NCBI RefSeq assembly: GCF_019352895.1 | Contig: NZ_JAAAFX010000004.1 | Location: 1,348,991 to 1,412,990, forward strand | Length of the DNA stretch: 64,000 nucleotides | Direction: 5' to 3' | DNA from: Variovorax boronicumulans | GTDB taxonomy: Bacteria; Pseudomonadota; Gammaproteobacteria; Burkholderiales; Burkholderiaceae_C | Shown: piece by piece, positions 56,043 through 64,000 of the stretch | How positions within the stretch are numbered: position 1 is the stretch's first letter | Layout: each line of letters begins with the position of its first letter | The notes under the pieces: generated by a model | Told to the model about the DNA's origin: nothing | The model's database searches: none | What the model saw: the letters and a program-made list of their open reading frames with translations, nothing else | Program-made: the position numbers and the translations under genes

Positions 56043-57212
56043 CTATTCCGGCAGCCGCATGCGTGCGGCGATGTTGTTCTTCTGGATGTTGGAAGAGCCG
56101 CCGACGATCGGCATCACGCAGATGTCGCGCACATGGCGCTCCATGTCGTACTCCTCGGCGCAACCGTAAGCCCCCATCACTCGCTGGCAGGCCAGCACGA
56201 TGTCGACGGCGGTGTCGCCGACGAACAGCTTGGCCATCGAGGACTCGATGCTCGCGGGCCGGTGTTCGGTGGCGAGCCAGGCTGCGTGATAGAGCATGTG
56301 GCGGCAGGCCTGCAGGCGCGTGCGCGCCTCGACCAGGGAGTGCCGTACCGACTGGTGGGCGCAGATCGGCTTGCCGAACTGGCGACGCTCCTGCGCATAG
56401 GCCCAGGCCTCGTTGACGGCGGCGGTCGCGATGCCCAGCGCGCTGGCCGTGATCTCGAGCTTCTCGCAATCGAGCGCCGGCCCGGCCAGCATCTTCCAGC
56501 CCTGGTTCCAGCCCTCGAGCCCCCCCATGATGTGATCGACCGGCACCTCGACGTTGTCGAAGATCACGTCGGTGGTCTTGGCATAGCGGATGCCGATGTG
56601 ATCGATGTCGCGGATCGTCACGCCCGGCAACTGCGGTGAGACGAGCACCATCGACAGGTTGCGGTAGCGCGGCGCCTCGGCGTCCGACTTGACCAGACAG
56701 ACGATCAGGTCGGCGAAGCGCGCGCCGGTGCACCAGCGCTTGGTGCCGTTGAGGATCACGCGTTGGCCGTCCTCGCTCAGGCGCGCGCTGGTCGTGACGC
56801 TGGCCAGGTCGCCGCCGACGTCGGGCTCCGACAGACCGTAGGCGAACAGCATTTCGCCGCGCGCGATGCGCGGCAGCCAGTCGCGCTTCTGCGCCTGCGA
56901 GCCGTTTTCGCCGACGTTCAGTCCACCGTAGAAGGCGCAATGCGTGAACGCCGCCGCCATCGAGACGCCGTGCTGCGCGAGCTCCTCGATCACCGCGCAG
57001 GCGGCAACGATGTCGCGGCCCGCCCCGCCATGCGCTTCGTCGATGGTGAGGCCGCAGACGCCCAGCGCCGCGAGCTTGCGAAACAGCGGCATCGAGAAGG
57101 TGCAATCGCGGTCCCACTGGCGCACGCTCTCGCGCGGCATCTCGCGCTCGGCGAAACGACGTACGGTCTCTCGCAACTGGGTGATGTGTTCGGGTTCGGA
57201 TGTGAAGTACAT
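56043..57212 (-). CDS. Acyl-CoA dehydrogenase
   Basis: 389-residue FAD-dependent acyl-CoA dehydrogenase introducing the alpha,beta double bond. Motifs: YGLSEPDVGGDLASV, WCTGARFADLIV, FDNVEVPVDHIMGG, RRQFGKPICAHQSVRH and VMGAYGCAEEYDMERHVRD. The usual catalytic Glu of the YEGT motif is replaced (IVGGSSNIQKN). A Glu in DCEKLEITASALG sits where isovaleryl- and long-chain enzymes carry their base, so the enzyme is probably active and of that subgroup. ATG 57212 (MYFTSE) is chosen over upstream starts that overlap the hydratase. 28 bp separate it from the hydratase gene. Confidence 0.92.
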   Translation of the reverse strand: MYFTSEPEHITQLRETVRRFAEREMPRESVRQWDRDCTFSMPLFRKLAALGVCGLTIDEAHGGAGRDIVAACAVIEELAQHGVSMAAAFTHCAFYGGLNVGENGSQAQKRDWLPRIARGEMLFAYGLSEPDVGGDLASVTTSARLSEDGQRVILNGTKRWCTGARFADLIVCLVKSDAEAPRYRNLSMVLVSPQLPGVTIRDIDHIGIRYAKTTDVIFDNVEVPVDHIMGGLEGWNQGWKMLAGPALDCEKLEITASALGIATAAVNEAWAYAQERRQFGKPICAHQSVRHSLVEARTRLQACRHMLYHAAWLATEHRPASIESSMAKLFVGDTAVDIVLACQRVMGAYGCAEEYDMERHVRDICVMPIVGGSSNIQKNNIAARMRLPE

Positions 57213-57240
57213 GGGGGGCAAATTGGTCGGGGGGTGCCGT

Positions 57241-58074
57241 TCAGCGGCCGTTGAAGCGCGGGCGACGCTTCTCATTGAAGGCGTTGACTGCCTCCTGGTG
57301 GTCGGGCAGCAGATTGCTCAGCATCTCGTAGCCCACCGATGCATCCATCAGCTCCACGGCCAGTTTGCGCAGCGGGATGTTGGCCACGGTCTTGGTCCAG
57401 CGGATGGCCCAGGTCGCGCCGCTCGCCAGCTTCTCGGCCATCGCGTCGACCCGGGCGTCGAGGTCGGCGTCGTCCACCACGTGGTTGACCAGGCCGAGCT
57501 CGCGCGCTTCTTCGGCGGTGAGCATCTGGCCCGTCATGAGCAGTTCCTTGGCCCGCGCGAATCCGATCAGCTGCGGCCAGATCACCGGACCGCCGTCCCC
57601 GGCCACGAAGCCCATGCGCACATGGGGATCGCCGATGGACGCAGACCGGCCGGCGATCACGATGTCGCACAGCAGGGCCATGGTGGCGCCCAGCCCTGCC
57701 GCCGGGCCGTTGAGGCGGCAGATCAGCGGCTTCTCGAGATCGAGCAGGCTGGTCACGATGCGCTTGCCGTGCGGCGCGATCGCACGGAAACGCTCGGGCA
57801 CGTCGATCATTCCCTGCATCCACGCCGTGTCGCCGCCCGCGCAGAAGGCGCGGCCCGCGCCGGTCAGCACCACGACGTCGGAACCCGGGTCGTCGTTGGC
57901 ATCGATGAAGACATGTGCCAGTTCGCGATGCAGGTCGTCATCGATGGCGTTGAGTTGATCGGGCCGGTTCAGGCTGATGCGCAATACACGGCCGGCGCGC
58001 GCAAATGCGAGGGCCCGGTAGCGGGACATCCAGTCGTCGCTGCCTGCGGCAGCGGGATCGAGGTTCAGGTTCAT
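57241..58074 (-). CDS. Enoyl-CoA hydratase/isomerase (crotonase family)
   Basis: 277-residue crotonase-fold protein, hydrating enoyl-CoA or isomerising it. Oxyanion-hole motifs: AFCAGGDTAW and NGPAAGLGATMALLCDI. ISLNRPDQLNAID lies near the start and the C-terminus is EAVNAFNEKRRPRF. ATG 58074 is preferred; ATG 58113 and 58029 are alternatives, and none has a strong Shine-Dalgarno. First gene of the minus-strand operon to 49646, divergent from the TetR gene with the palindrome at 58112-58132 between them. Choosing 58113 would put the start inside the palindrome, another reason to prefer 58074. Confidence 0.92.
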   Translation of the reverse strand: MNLNLDPAAAGSDDWMSRYRALAFARAGRVLRISLNRPDQLNAIDDDLHRELAHVFIDANDDPGSDVVVLTGAGRAFCAGGDTAWMQGMIDVPERFRAIAPHGKRIVTSLLDLEKPLICRLNGPAAGLGATMALLCDIVIAGRSASIGDPHVRMGFVAGDGGPVIWPQLIGFARAKELLMTGQMLTAEEARELGLVNHVVDDADLDARVDAMAEKLASGATWAIRWTKTVANIPLRKLAVELMDASVGYEMLSNLLPDHQEAVNAFNEKRRPRFNGR

Positions 58075-58111
58075 GGCGGCAACGGAGAGGCTGGATCGGA
58101 TGAATGCACTC

Positions 58112-58132
58112 AAACTGAGGCATCCTCATTTT
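58112..58132. promoter_or_regulatory. Candidate operator of the TetR repressor
   Basis: 21-bp inverted repeat with arms AAACTGAGG and CCTCATTTT around CAT; 8 of 9 positions pair. It lies 37 bp upstream of the hydratase ATG and 73 bp upstream of the tetR ATG, where a FadR/PsrA-like TetR repressor would control both directions. Confidence 0.6.
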
Positions 58133-58205
58133 CTCCATTGTGTGGACTTTGATCGCCCTGGATGGTCAGGATTTGCCCTAGGTGGAAAGGCGGTACAAAG
58201 CTGCC

Positions 58206-58820
58206 ATGGCAAAAAAGGCAAAAGAGAAGGCACTGGAAGTGCGGGGCGTGCGCGGCGATCGGCGCGACGACATCATTTCGGCCGCGCGGCGGCTTTTCGC
58301 GGCCAAGGGCTACGAGGCGACCACGATGGCGGAGATCGCCGCGTCGCTGGAGCTGGCCGAGGGCACGGTCTATCTCTATTTCGACAACAAGCGGATGCTG
58401 GTCACCGCGGTGGCGATCGCCTGGTTCGGCGACATCGTCGACCAGACCGAACGCGAGGCGGAGGCGATCGCCGCACTGCCGGCTCGACTGCAGTTCCTGA
58501 TCCGCAGCCATCTCGAGATGATCCTGGCCCATCCCTCGATGTACCTGCTGTTCATCCGCGAGGTGCGCGCCAGCCCGACCTACGAATCCTCGGGCGGCCG
58601 GGCTCTCAACAGGCGCTACACCGACCTGCTGCGCCCCTGCATCGACGGCGCCAAACCGACACCGGGCCTCGATTTTCCAGTGGCACGCGACATGGTCTAC
58701 GGCGGCGTCGAGCACGTGGCGTGGTCGGCCATCGTGCGCAAGGAGACCGCGCCCGCGCGCATCCAGCAGTTGTCGGCCGACCTGGCGACCGCCTATGGGC
58801 GGGCGCTCGGACTGGCCTGA
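58206..58820 (+). CDS. TetR-family transcriptional repressor
   Basis: 204-residue TetR regulator. The N-terminal DNA-binding domain (about 17-65) has DDIISAARRLFAAKGYEATTMAEIAASLELAEGTVYLYF with its helix-turn-helix; the C-terminal ligand domain is helical (LQFLIRSHLEMILAHPS, FIREVRASPTYES). ATG 58206 is chosen over GTG 58182. It is divergent from the acyl-CoA operon, so an acyl-CoA or acid intermediate is the likely inducer, as for FadR/PsrA-type relatives. Convergent with the FAD oxidase gene 75 bp away; I see no clear terminator in that gap. Confidence 0.92.
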   Translation: MAKKAKEKALEVRGVRGDRRDDIISAARRLFAAKGYEATTMAEIAASLELAEGTVYLYFDNKRMLVTAVAIAWFGDIVDQTEREAEAIAALPARLQFLIRSHLEMILAHPSMYLLFIREVRASPTYESSGGRALNRRYTDLLRPCIDGAKPTPGLDFPVARDMVYGGVEHVAWSAIVRKETAPARIQQLSADLATAYGRALGLA

Positions 58821-58895
58821 AGTCCTGCGGTCGGGCGAAGGGGCGCGGTCAGTCCGGCATCAGGGCGATGCGGCCACGCGCGCGTGCACCCGGTC

Positions 58896-60284
58896 TCAGG
58901 CCTTGTCCGCCTTCCCCGCCGCATTGGCGAACTTGCTGAGCAGGCGGTCGACCCTCCAGGGCTGCAGGTCGCGGTCTTCCGCCGCTTCCTTGCGGCGGAT
59001 GGCGTTGCGCACCACCAGTGAGCCAACGTAGCGGATCGGCTCCGGCGGGAACAACCCCAGCGGCCCCTGGAGCAGCGGGCTGCGTGTCCAGGCGTTGTCT
59101 TCATCGAGCACCAGCGACGAGAGGATCTGCCCGCCCATGTAGGTGGGACCCACGCCGTTGCCCGAGTAGCCGAAGCCGTAGAAGATGTGCCGCGCGCCGT
59201 TCAGGCGGCCGAAGAAGGGGAAGCCGGTCGCCGAGCGGTCCGAGGGGCCGTTCCAGCTTGCGGTGACGGGCACGCCGCGCAGCGAGGGAAAGAAGTCGTC
59301 GAGCGCGCGCTTGAGGTCGGCCTCGTAGGGCGAGCGCTGGTCGAACACCGGCGCGATGCGCCCACCCCAGGCGAAGGTGTTGCCGCCCTTGCCCAGCATC
59401 AGCCGGCCGTCGGCGGTGCTGCGGTAGTAGTAGACGAAGGTGCGCGAGTCCAGCACCGACACGCCGTCGGTCAGCCCCATGGCCTGCAGCAGCTCGGGAC
59501 ACTTCTCGGTGATCACCATGTCGCTCGAGACGATGGCGATGCTGCGCTCGAACTGCGGCAGCGCGCGGGCCATCCAGGCGTTCATCGCCAGCACCAGCTT
59601 GGGCGCCTCGAGGCTGCCGGCGGGCGTGCGCACCGTGACCGGGTGGCCGCGCGTGAAGTCGAGCATCGGGCTGCGCTCGTAGATGCGGATGCCCATGCGC
59701 AGCGCCACGCGCCGCAGGCCGCGCACCAGCTTGCCCGGGTGGACGGTGGCCGCGATGGGCGAGTACACGCCCGCCAGGTTGCGCGCCGAGCCCGAGCGGC
59801 GGGCCACCTCTTCGGGCGGCAGGGTGCGGTACGAATGGATCCCGCAGTCCTCCAGCGCCTTCATCACCGGGTCGAGCGTGCCGACCTGGGCCTGCGAGGT
59901 GGCGGTGTAGAGCGTGCCGTCCTGCCGCAGCTCGGCATCGATGCCCTGTGCGCGGCAGAAGTCCGCGATGTGCTGCACCGCGGCCTCCGAGGCCTTGACC
60001 AGGCGGATGGCCTCGGCCTCGCCGAACAGCCGGCGCAGGGTGAAGAACTTGGCCGACCAGGTCAGCAGGCAGCCGCCGTTGCGCCCGCTCGCGCCGGCGC
60101 CGCAGAGGTCGCTCTCGAGGATGGCGATGTCGAGCGCGGGGTTGCGCTGCTTGGCCTGGATGGCGGTCCACAGCCCGGTGAAGCCGCCGCCCACGATGCA
60201 CACGTCGGCGTGCTGCGCGCCCTGCAGCGCAGGGGCGAGTTCGCCGTCGTTGAACAGGGCCTGTTCGATCCAGAAGGGGCGCAT
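58896..60284 (-). CDS. FAD-dependent amine oxidoreductase (DAO/PuuB-like) of the phosphonate operon
   Basis: 462-residue flavoenzyme of the D-amino-acid oxidase superfamily, closest in motifs to gamma-glutamylputrescine oxidase. FAD site VCIVGGGFTGLWTA (28-41), GAGASGRNGGCLLTW, and the C-terminal FYGFGYSGNGVGPTYMGG. FAD oxidoreductases recur in phosphonate clusters and some act on 2-aminoethylphosphonate or its N-methyl form to give phosphonoacetaldehyde (PbfC/PbfD types). Here PhnY and PhnA in the same operon would take that product onward, so this role is likely but inferred. No phnW transaminase gene is in the window. Last gene of the operon, 21 bp after the GNAT gene. Confidence 0.85.
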   Translation of the reverse strand: MRPFWIEQALFNDGELAPALQGAQHADVCIVGGGFTGLWTAIQAKQRNPALDIAILESDLCGAGASGRNGGCLLTWSAKFFTLRRLFGEAEAIRLVKASEAAVQHIADFCRAQGIDAELRQDGTLYTATSQAQVGTLDPVMKALEDCGIHSYRTLPPEEVARRSGSARNLAGVYSPIAATVHPGKLVRGLRRVALRMGIRIYERSPMLDFTRGHPVTVRTPAGSLEAPKLVLAMNAWMARALPQFERSIAIVSSDMVITEKCPELLQAMGLTDGVSVLDSRTFVYYYRSTADGRLMLGKGGNTFAWGGRIAPVFDQRSPYEADLKRALDDFFPSLRGVPVTASWNGPSDRSATGFPFFGRLNGARHIFYGFGYSGNGVGPTYMGGQILSSLVLDEDNAWTRSPLLQGPLGLFPPEPIRYVGSLVVRNAIRRKEAAEDRDLQPWRVDRLLSKFANAAGKADKA

Positions 60285-60305
60285 GTCGCGTGCTCTCTCA
60301 GGTGG

Positions 60306-60755
60306 TCAGGGCTTGCGCCGCATCTCGTGGGAAAAGCCGTTCTCGCGCTCGATGACGAAGCCCAGGCGCTGGTAGAGCCCGCGGGCCGGATTGGCTTTCA
60401 GCACGCTGAGCGTGAGGTCGGCACCTGCCTGCGTGGCCTGATCGACGACTTCGCCCAGCAAGGCGGCGCCGATGCCGCTGCCCTGGCAGGCCGGCACCAG
60501 CTGGATCTGGATGACGACCCACTCCAGCGCGTCGCGCGACACCTTGAGCAGGCCGACCGGCACGCCCTCTTGCAGCAGCAATTCGGCGCACTCGAAGCGG
60601 TGCATCAGCCGCGCCATGTGATGGGCATCGTCGATCTCGGCACCCGATGCGACGAGGTGGCCGTTCATCGTCTGCTGGCGCAGCGCGAACAGGAAGGGGA
60701 TGTCCTGCGGCGTGGCCGGACGGCGCGTAAGCGCGCGCGGCCGCACGGCGCTCAC
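60306..60755 (-). CDS. GNAT-family N-acetyltransferase
   Basis: 149-residue acetyltransferase. The acetyl-CoA-binding motif QGSGIGAALL follows the core strand WVVIQIQLVP, and ANPARGLYQRLGFVIE is the standard C-terminal motif. I chose a GTG at 60755 that overlaps the stop of the PhnZ-like gene by 4 bp (GTGA). In this operon an aminophosphonate N-acetyltransferase role, as for PhnO, is conceivable, but the sequence alone does not show it. Confidence 0.83.
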   Translation of the reverse strand: MSAVRPRALTRRPATPQDIPFLFALRQQTMNGHLVASGAEIDDAHHMARLMHRFECAELLLQEGVPVGLLKVSRDALEWVVIQIQLVPACQGSGIGAALLGEVVDQATQAGADLTLSVLKANPARGLYQRLGFVIERENGFSHEMRRKP

Positions 60756-61318
60756 GCCCGCCCCGTGGCCGCGATCGCCATGTGCCGCGCGTAGTGGGCC
60801 AGGTCGGGCGTCCTGGCATCGGCGCACTTGGCGCTGTCGTCCCAGCGTCGCAGGCGCACCGCATCGAGCGCATGCGGCAGCGCCTCGAACTGCAGCGCCT
60901 GGGCGTCGTCGAACACGCCGCCCTGCAGCACCAGGCTGCGCTGCGAATCGGCCGACAGGGCTTCGAGGTAGCCCGGCTCGCGCGCGCACAGGTAGCGCTT
61001 GGCGTCCACGTGCAGCCGTATCGGGTCCAGCGTGGCCGGGCCGAACAGGTGCTTGAGGAAGGCGCGGCTTCGGTACTGGTGCAGGTCGTCCAGCCCCTGC
61101 TGCGTGGGTGTGCCTTCCATGCCGTGCAGCAGGTGCCCCAGGTCGTGCAGCAGGCTGGCGGTGATGAGCTCGCTGGACGCGCCGGCCTGCTCGGCCAGGT
61201 GCGCGGACTGCAGCGCATGCTGCAGCTGCGTCACGGGTTCGCCGTCGTACTGCGCATGGCCCCTGGCCTCGAACAGGGCGACGATGCCCGCGATGTCGAG
61301 CGGTGCGTTGGCTACCAC
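60752..61318 (-). CDS. phnZ: PhnZ-like HD-domain mixed-valence di-iron oxygenase
   Basis: 188-residue HD protein. Known PhnZ cleaves (R)-2-amino-1-hydroxyethylphosphonate to glycine and phosphate with a di-iron centre. The key residues fall at almost the same numbers as I recall for PhnZ: Tyr24 and Glu27 (YDGE), His34, His58-Asp59 (LLHDLGH), His62, His80, a His at 103 (104 in PhnZ) and Asp161 (WDDSAK). This points to a real oxygenase, not a nucleotide phosphohydrolase. The start is a GTG overlapping the phnY stop by 7 bp. The usual partner, the 2-oxoglutarate hydroxylase PhnY*, is not in the window. The family is often named phosphonate-degradation-associated HDIG protein. Confidence 0.87.
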   Translation of the reverse strand: MVANAPLDIAGIVALFEARGHAQYDGEPVTQLQHALQSAHLAEQAGASSELITASLLHDLGHLLHGMEGTPTQQGLDDLHQYRSRAFLKHLFGPATLDPIRLHVDAKRYLCAREPGYLEALSADSQRSLVLQGGVFDDAQALQFEALPHALDAVRLRRWDDSAKCADARTPDLAHYARHMAIAATGRA

Positions 61319-62760
61319 GGCAGCGAATAGGTCTTGGTGTTGGTGAAGCTCTTTATCGCCTCGAGCACGCCTTCCTTGTAGCCCAGGCCCGAGTCCTTGA
61401 TGCCGCCGAAGGGCGTGAGCTCGAGCCGGTAGCCCGGCACCTCGCGCACGTTGACGCTCCCCACGTTCAGCTCGCGGATGAAGCGCGTGATGTGGTCGAG
61501 CCGGTTGGTGCAGACCGAGGACGACAGGCCGTAGGCCGTGCCGTTGGAGATCCGGATCGCGTCCTCGATGGTCTTGAAGCGGATCACCGGCGAGACCGGG
61601 CCGAAGGTCTCGTGCTTGGCCACCGTCATCTCGGGGTCGACGCGGTCGAGCACCGTGGGTGAATACGACGCGCCGTTGCGCACGTTGCCGTGCAGCAGGC
61701 GCGCGCCCGCGGCGATGGCCTGGTTGACCACGGCCTCGAACTGCTGCGCCGCCGCCTCGTCGATCACCGTGCCCACGTCGGTGGCCGGGTCCATCGGGTC
61801 ACCGTGCTTGAGCGCGCGGGTCTTCTCGACCAGCAGTTCGACGAAGCGGTCGGCCACGCTCTCCTGCACCAGCATGCGCTTGATCGCGGTGCAGCGCTGG
61901 CCCGAGTTCTTGTACGAGCCGCTGGCCGCGAGCGTGGCCGCTTCCTCGATGTCGGCGTCGTCCATCACGATGATCGGATCGTTGCCGCCCAGCTCCAGGA
62001 TCTGGCGCTTGTAGACCGCCTTGCCCGCGATGTACTTGCCGATCGCCACGCCGCCGGTGAAGGTCACGAGGTCGACGTCGGCGTGCGTGAGCATCTCGTC
62101 GGCGATCTCGCGCGGGTCGCCGGTGACCACCGAGAGCATCGGCGGCGGCAGGCCCGCCTCGTAGAGGATGTCGGCCAGCAGGAAGGCCGTGAGCGGCGTC
62201 TTCTCGCTGGGCTTGAGCACCATGCGGTTGTTGGTGGCAATCGACGGCGCGACCTTGTGGATCACCTGGTTCAGCGGATGGTTGAAAGGCGTGATCGCGG
62301 TGATCACGCCCTGCAGCGGCTCGCGCAGCGTGTAGACCTTGCGGCTCTTGCCGTGGTGCGTGAGGTCGCAGGAGAACACCTGGCCGTCGTCCACCAGCGC
62401 CTGGTTGGCGGCGAACAGCAGCACGTCGGACGCGCGGCCCACTTCGTAGAGCGAGTCCTTGCGCGAGAGGCCCGATTCGAGCGTGATCACGCGCGAGATC
62501 TCGTCCAGCCGCGAGGCGATGATCTCGCCGGCGCGCATCAGGATCTTGTAGCGCTCGTAGCGCGTGAGGGTGGGCTTGTAGTCGCGCGCGATGCGAAAGG
62601 CCAGCCGCAGGTCGTCCAGCGTGGCCTTGGGCACGGTGGCGATCACTTCGCCGGTGTAGGGATAGCAGACCTCGATCGTGCGCTCGCGGTGGATCTTCTC
62701 GCCGGCGATGCGCAGCGCTTCGTGGTGGACGGTGCCTGGCTTCAACGTGGCTTGGCTCAT
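61312..62760 (-). CDS. phnY: Phosphonoacetaldehyde dehydrogenase
   Basis: 482-residue NAD(P)-dependent aldehyde dehydrogenase oxidising phosphonoacetaldehyde to phosphonoacetate. ALDH motifs: TPFNHPLNQV with Asn160, VLKPSEKTP, FTGGVAIGKYI, general base Glu256 in ILELGGNDP, and nucleophile Cys290 in NSGQRCTAIKR, with the Arg before it as in phosphonoacetaldehyde dehydrogenases. ATG 62760 is 17 bp after the phnA stop. Substrate is assigned from the phnA neighbour and family resemblance; strong together. Confidence 0.93.
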   Translation of the reverse strand: MSQATLKPGTVHHEALRIAGEKIHRERTIEVCYPYTGEVIATVPKATLDDLRLAFRIARDYKPTLTRYERYKILMRAGEIIASRLDEISRVITLESGLSRKDSLYEVGRASDVLLFAANQALVDDGQVFSCDLTHHGKSRKVYTLREPLQGVITAITPFNHPLNQVIHKVAPSIATNNRMVLKPSEKTPLTAFLLADILYEAGLPPPMLSVVTGDPREIADEMLTHADVDLVTFTGGVAIGKYIAGKAVYKRQILELGGNDPIIVMDDADIEEAATLAASGSYKNSGQRCTAIKRMLVQESVADRFVELLVEKTRALKHGDPMDPATDVGTVIDEAAAQQFEAVVNQAIAAGARLLHGNVRNGASYSPTVLDRVDPEMTVAKHETFGPVSPVIRFKTIEDAIRISNGTAYGLSSSVCTNRLDHITRFIRELNVGSVNVREVPGYRLELTPFGGIKDSGLGYKEGVLEAIKSFTNTKTYSLPW

Positions 62761-62777
62761 GGTGAGGGTGCTCCGGA

Positions 62778-63998
<1,221 letters not shown>

Positions 63999-64000
63999 GG

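Noticed and set aside
58110..58715. Minus-strand open frame opposite tetR
   Set aside because: Antisense to a clear TetR gene, no domain match, composition typical of a shadow frame.
58821..58895. Terminator between the convergent tetR and FAD oxidase genes
   Set aside because: No stable hairpin followed by a T-tract could be identified by eye.

Overview
The window is very GC-rich chromosomal DNA with densely packed genes, four-base start/stop overlaps and many GTG starts. Protein content (FadD-type ligases, LivK-like binding protein, PhnA/PhnY phosphonate enzymes, giant filamentous-haemagglutinin exoproteins) suggests a beta-proteobacterium of the Comamonadaceae, Variovorax-like. This placement is from gene content and composition, not from a marker gene. 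No rRNA, tRNA, IS element, prophage or CRISPR was seen.

Bases 1-49615 hold an unusual surface-protein locus. Three giant FHA-like exoproteins (FHA1 >3458 aa and cut by the window edge; FHA2 4259 aa; FHA3 4514 aa) lie on the minus strand. Each belongs to a cassette in the order: periplasmic protein with an STN domain plus a TonB-C-like domain, ECF sigma factor, FecR-type anti-sigma factor, exoprotein. Cassette A is 12752-<1, cassette B 30928-15679, cassette C 49029-31074. Cassette C is split by a divergently placed EAL-CBS-GGDEF gene. Between cassettes A and B sit two secreted serine proteases and a small TonB-C-like protein. No TonB-dependent receptor and no TpsB/FhaC transporter is present. 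I infer cell-surface signalling loops that switch giant adhesins rather than iron receptors. Paired -35/-10-like motifs before fecR1/FHA1 and before fecR2/FHA2 look like promoters of the cognate sigma factors. Pho-box-like direct repeats with a -10 at a fixed distance lie before the first genes of cassettes A and C.

Bases 49646-58820 hold a seven-gene minus-strand acyl-CoA catabolic operon (enoyl-CoA hydratase, acyl-CoA dehydrogenase, MDR reductase, FadD-like ligase, solute-binding protein, second CoA ligase, SDR). It is divergent from a TetR-type repressor gene, and a good palindrome lies between them.

Bases 58896-63998 hold a phosphonate catabolic operon: phosphonoacetate hydrolase PhnA, phosphonoacetaldehyde dehydrogenase PhnY, a PhnZ-like HD oxygenase, a GNAT acetyltransferase and an FAD-dependent amine oxidase. 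Together they could channel 2-aminoethylphosphonate and related aminophosphonates to phosphate plus acetate or glycine.
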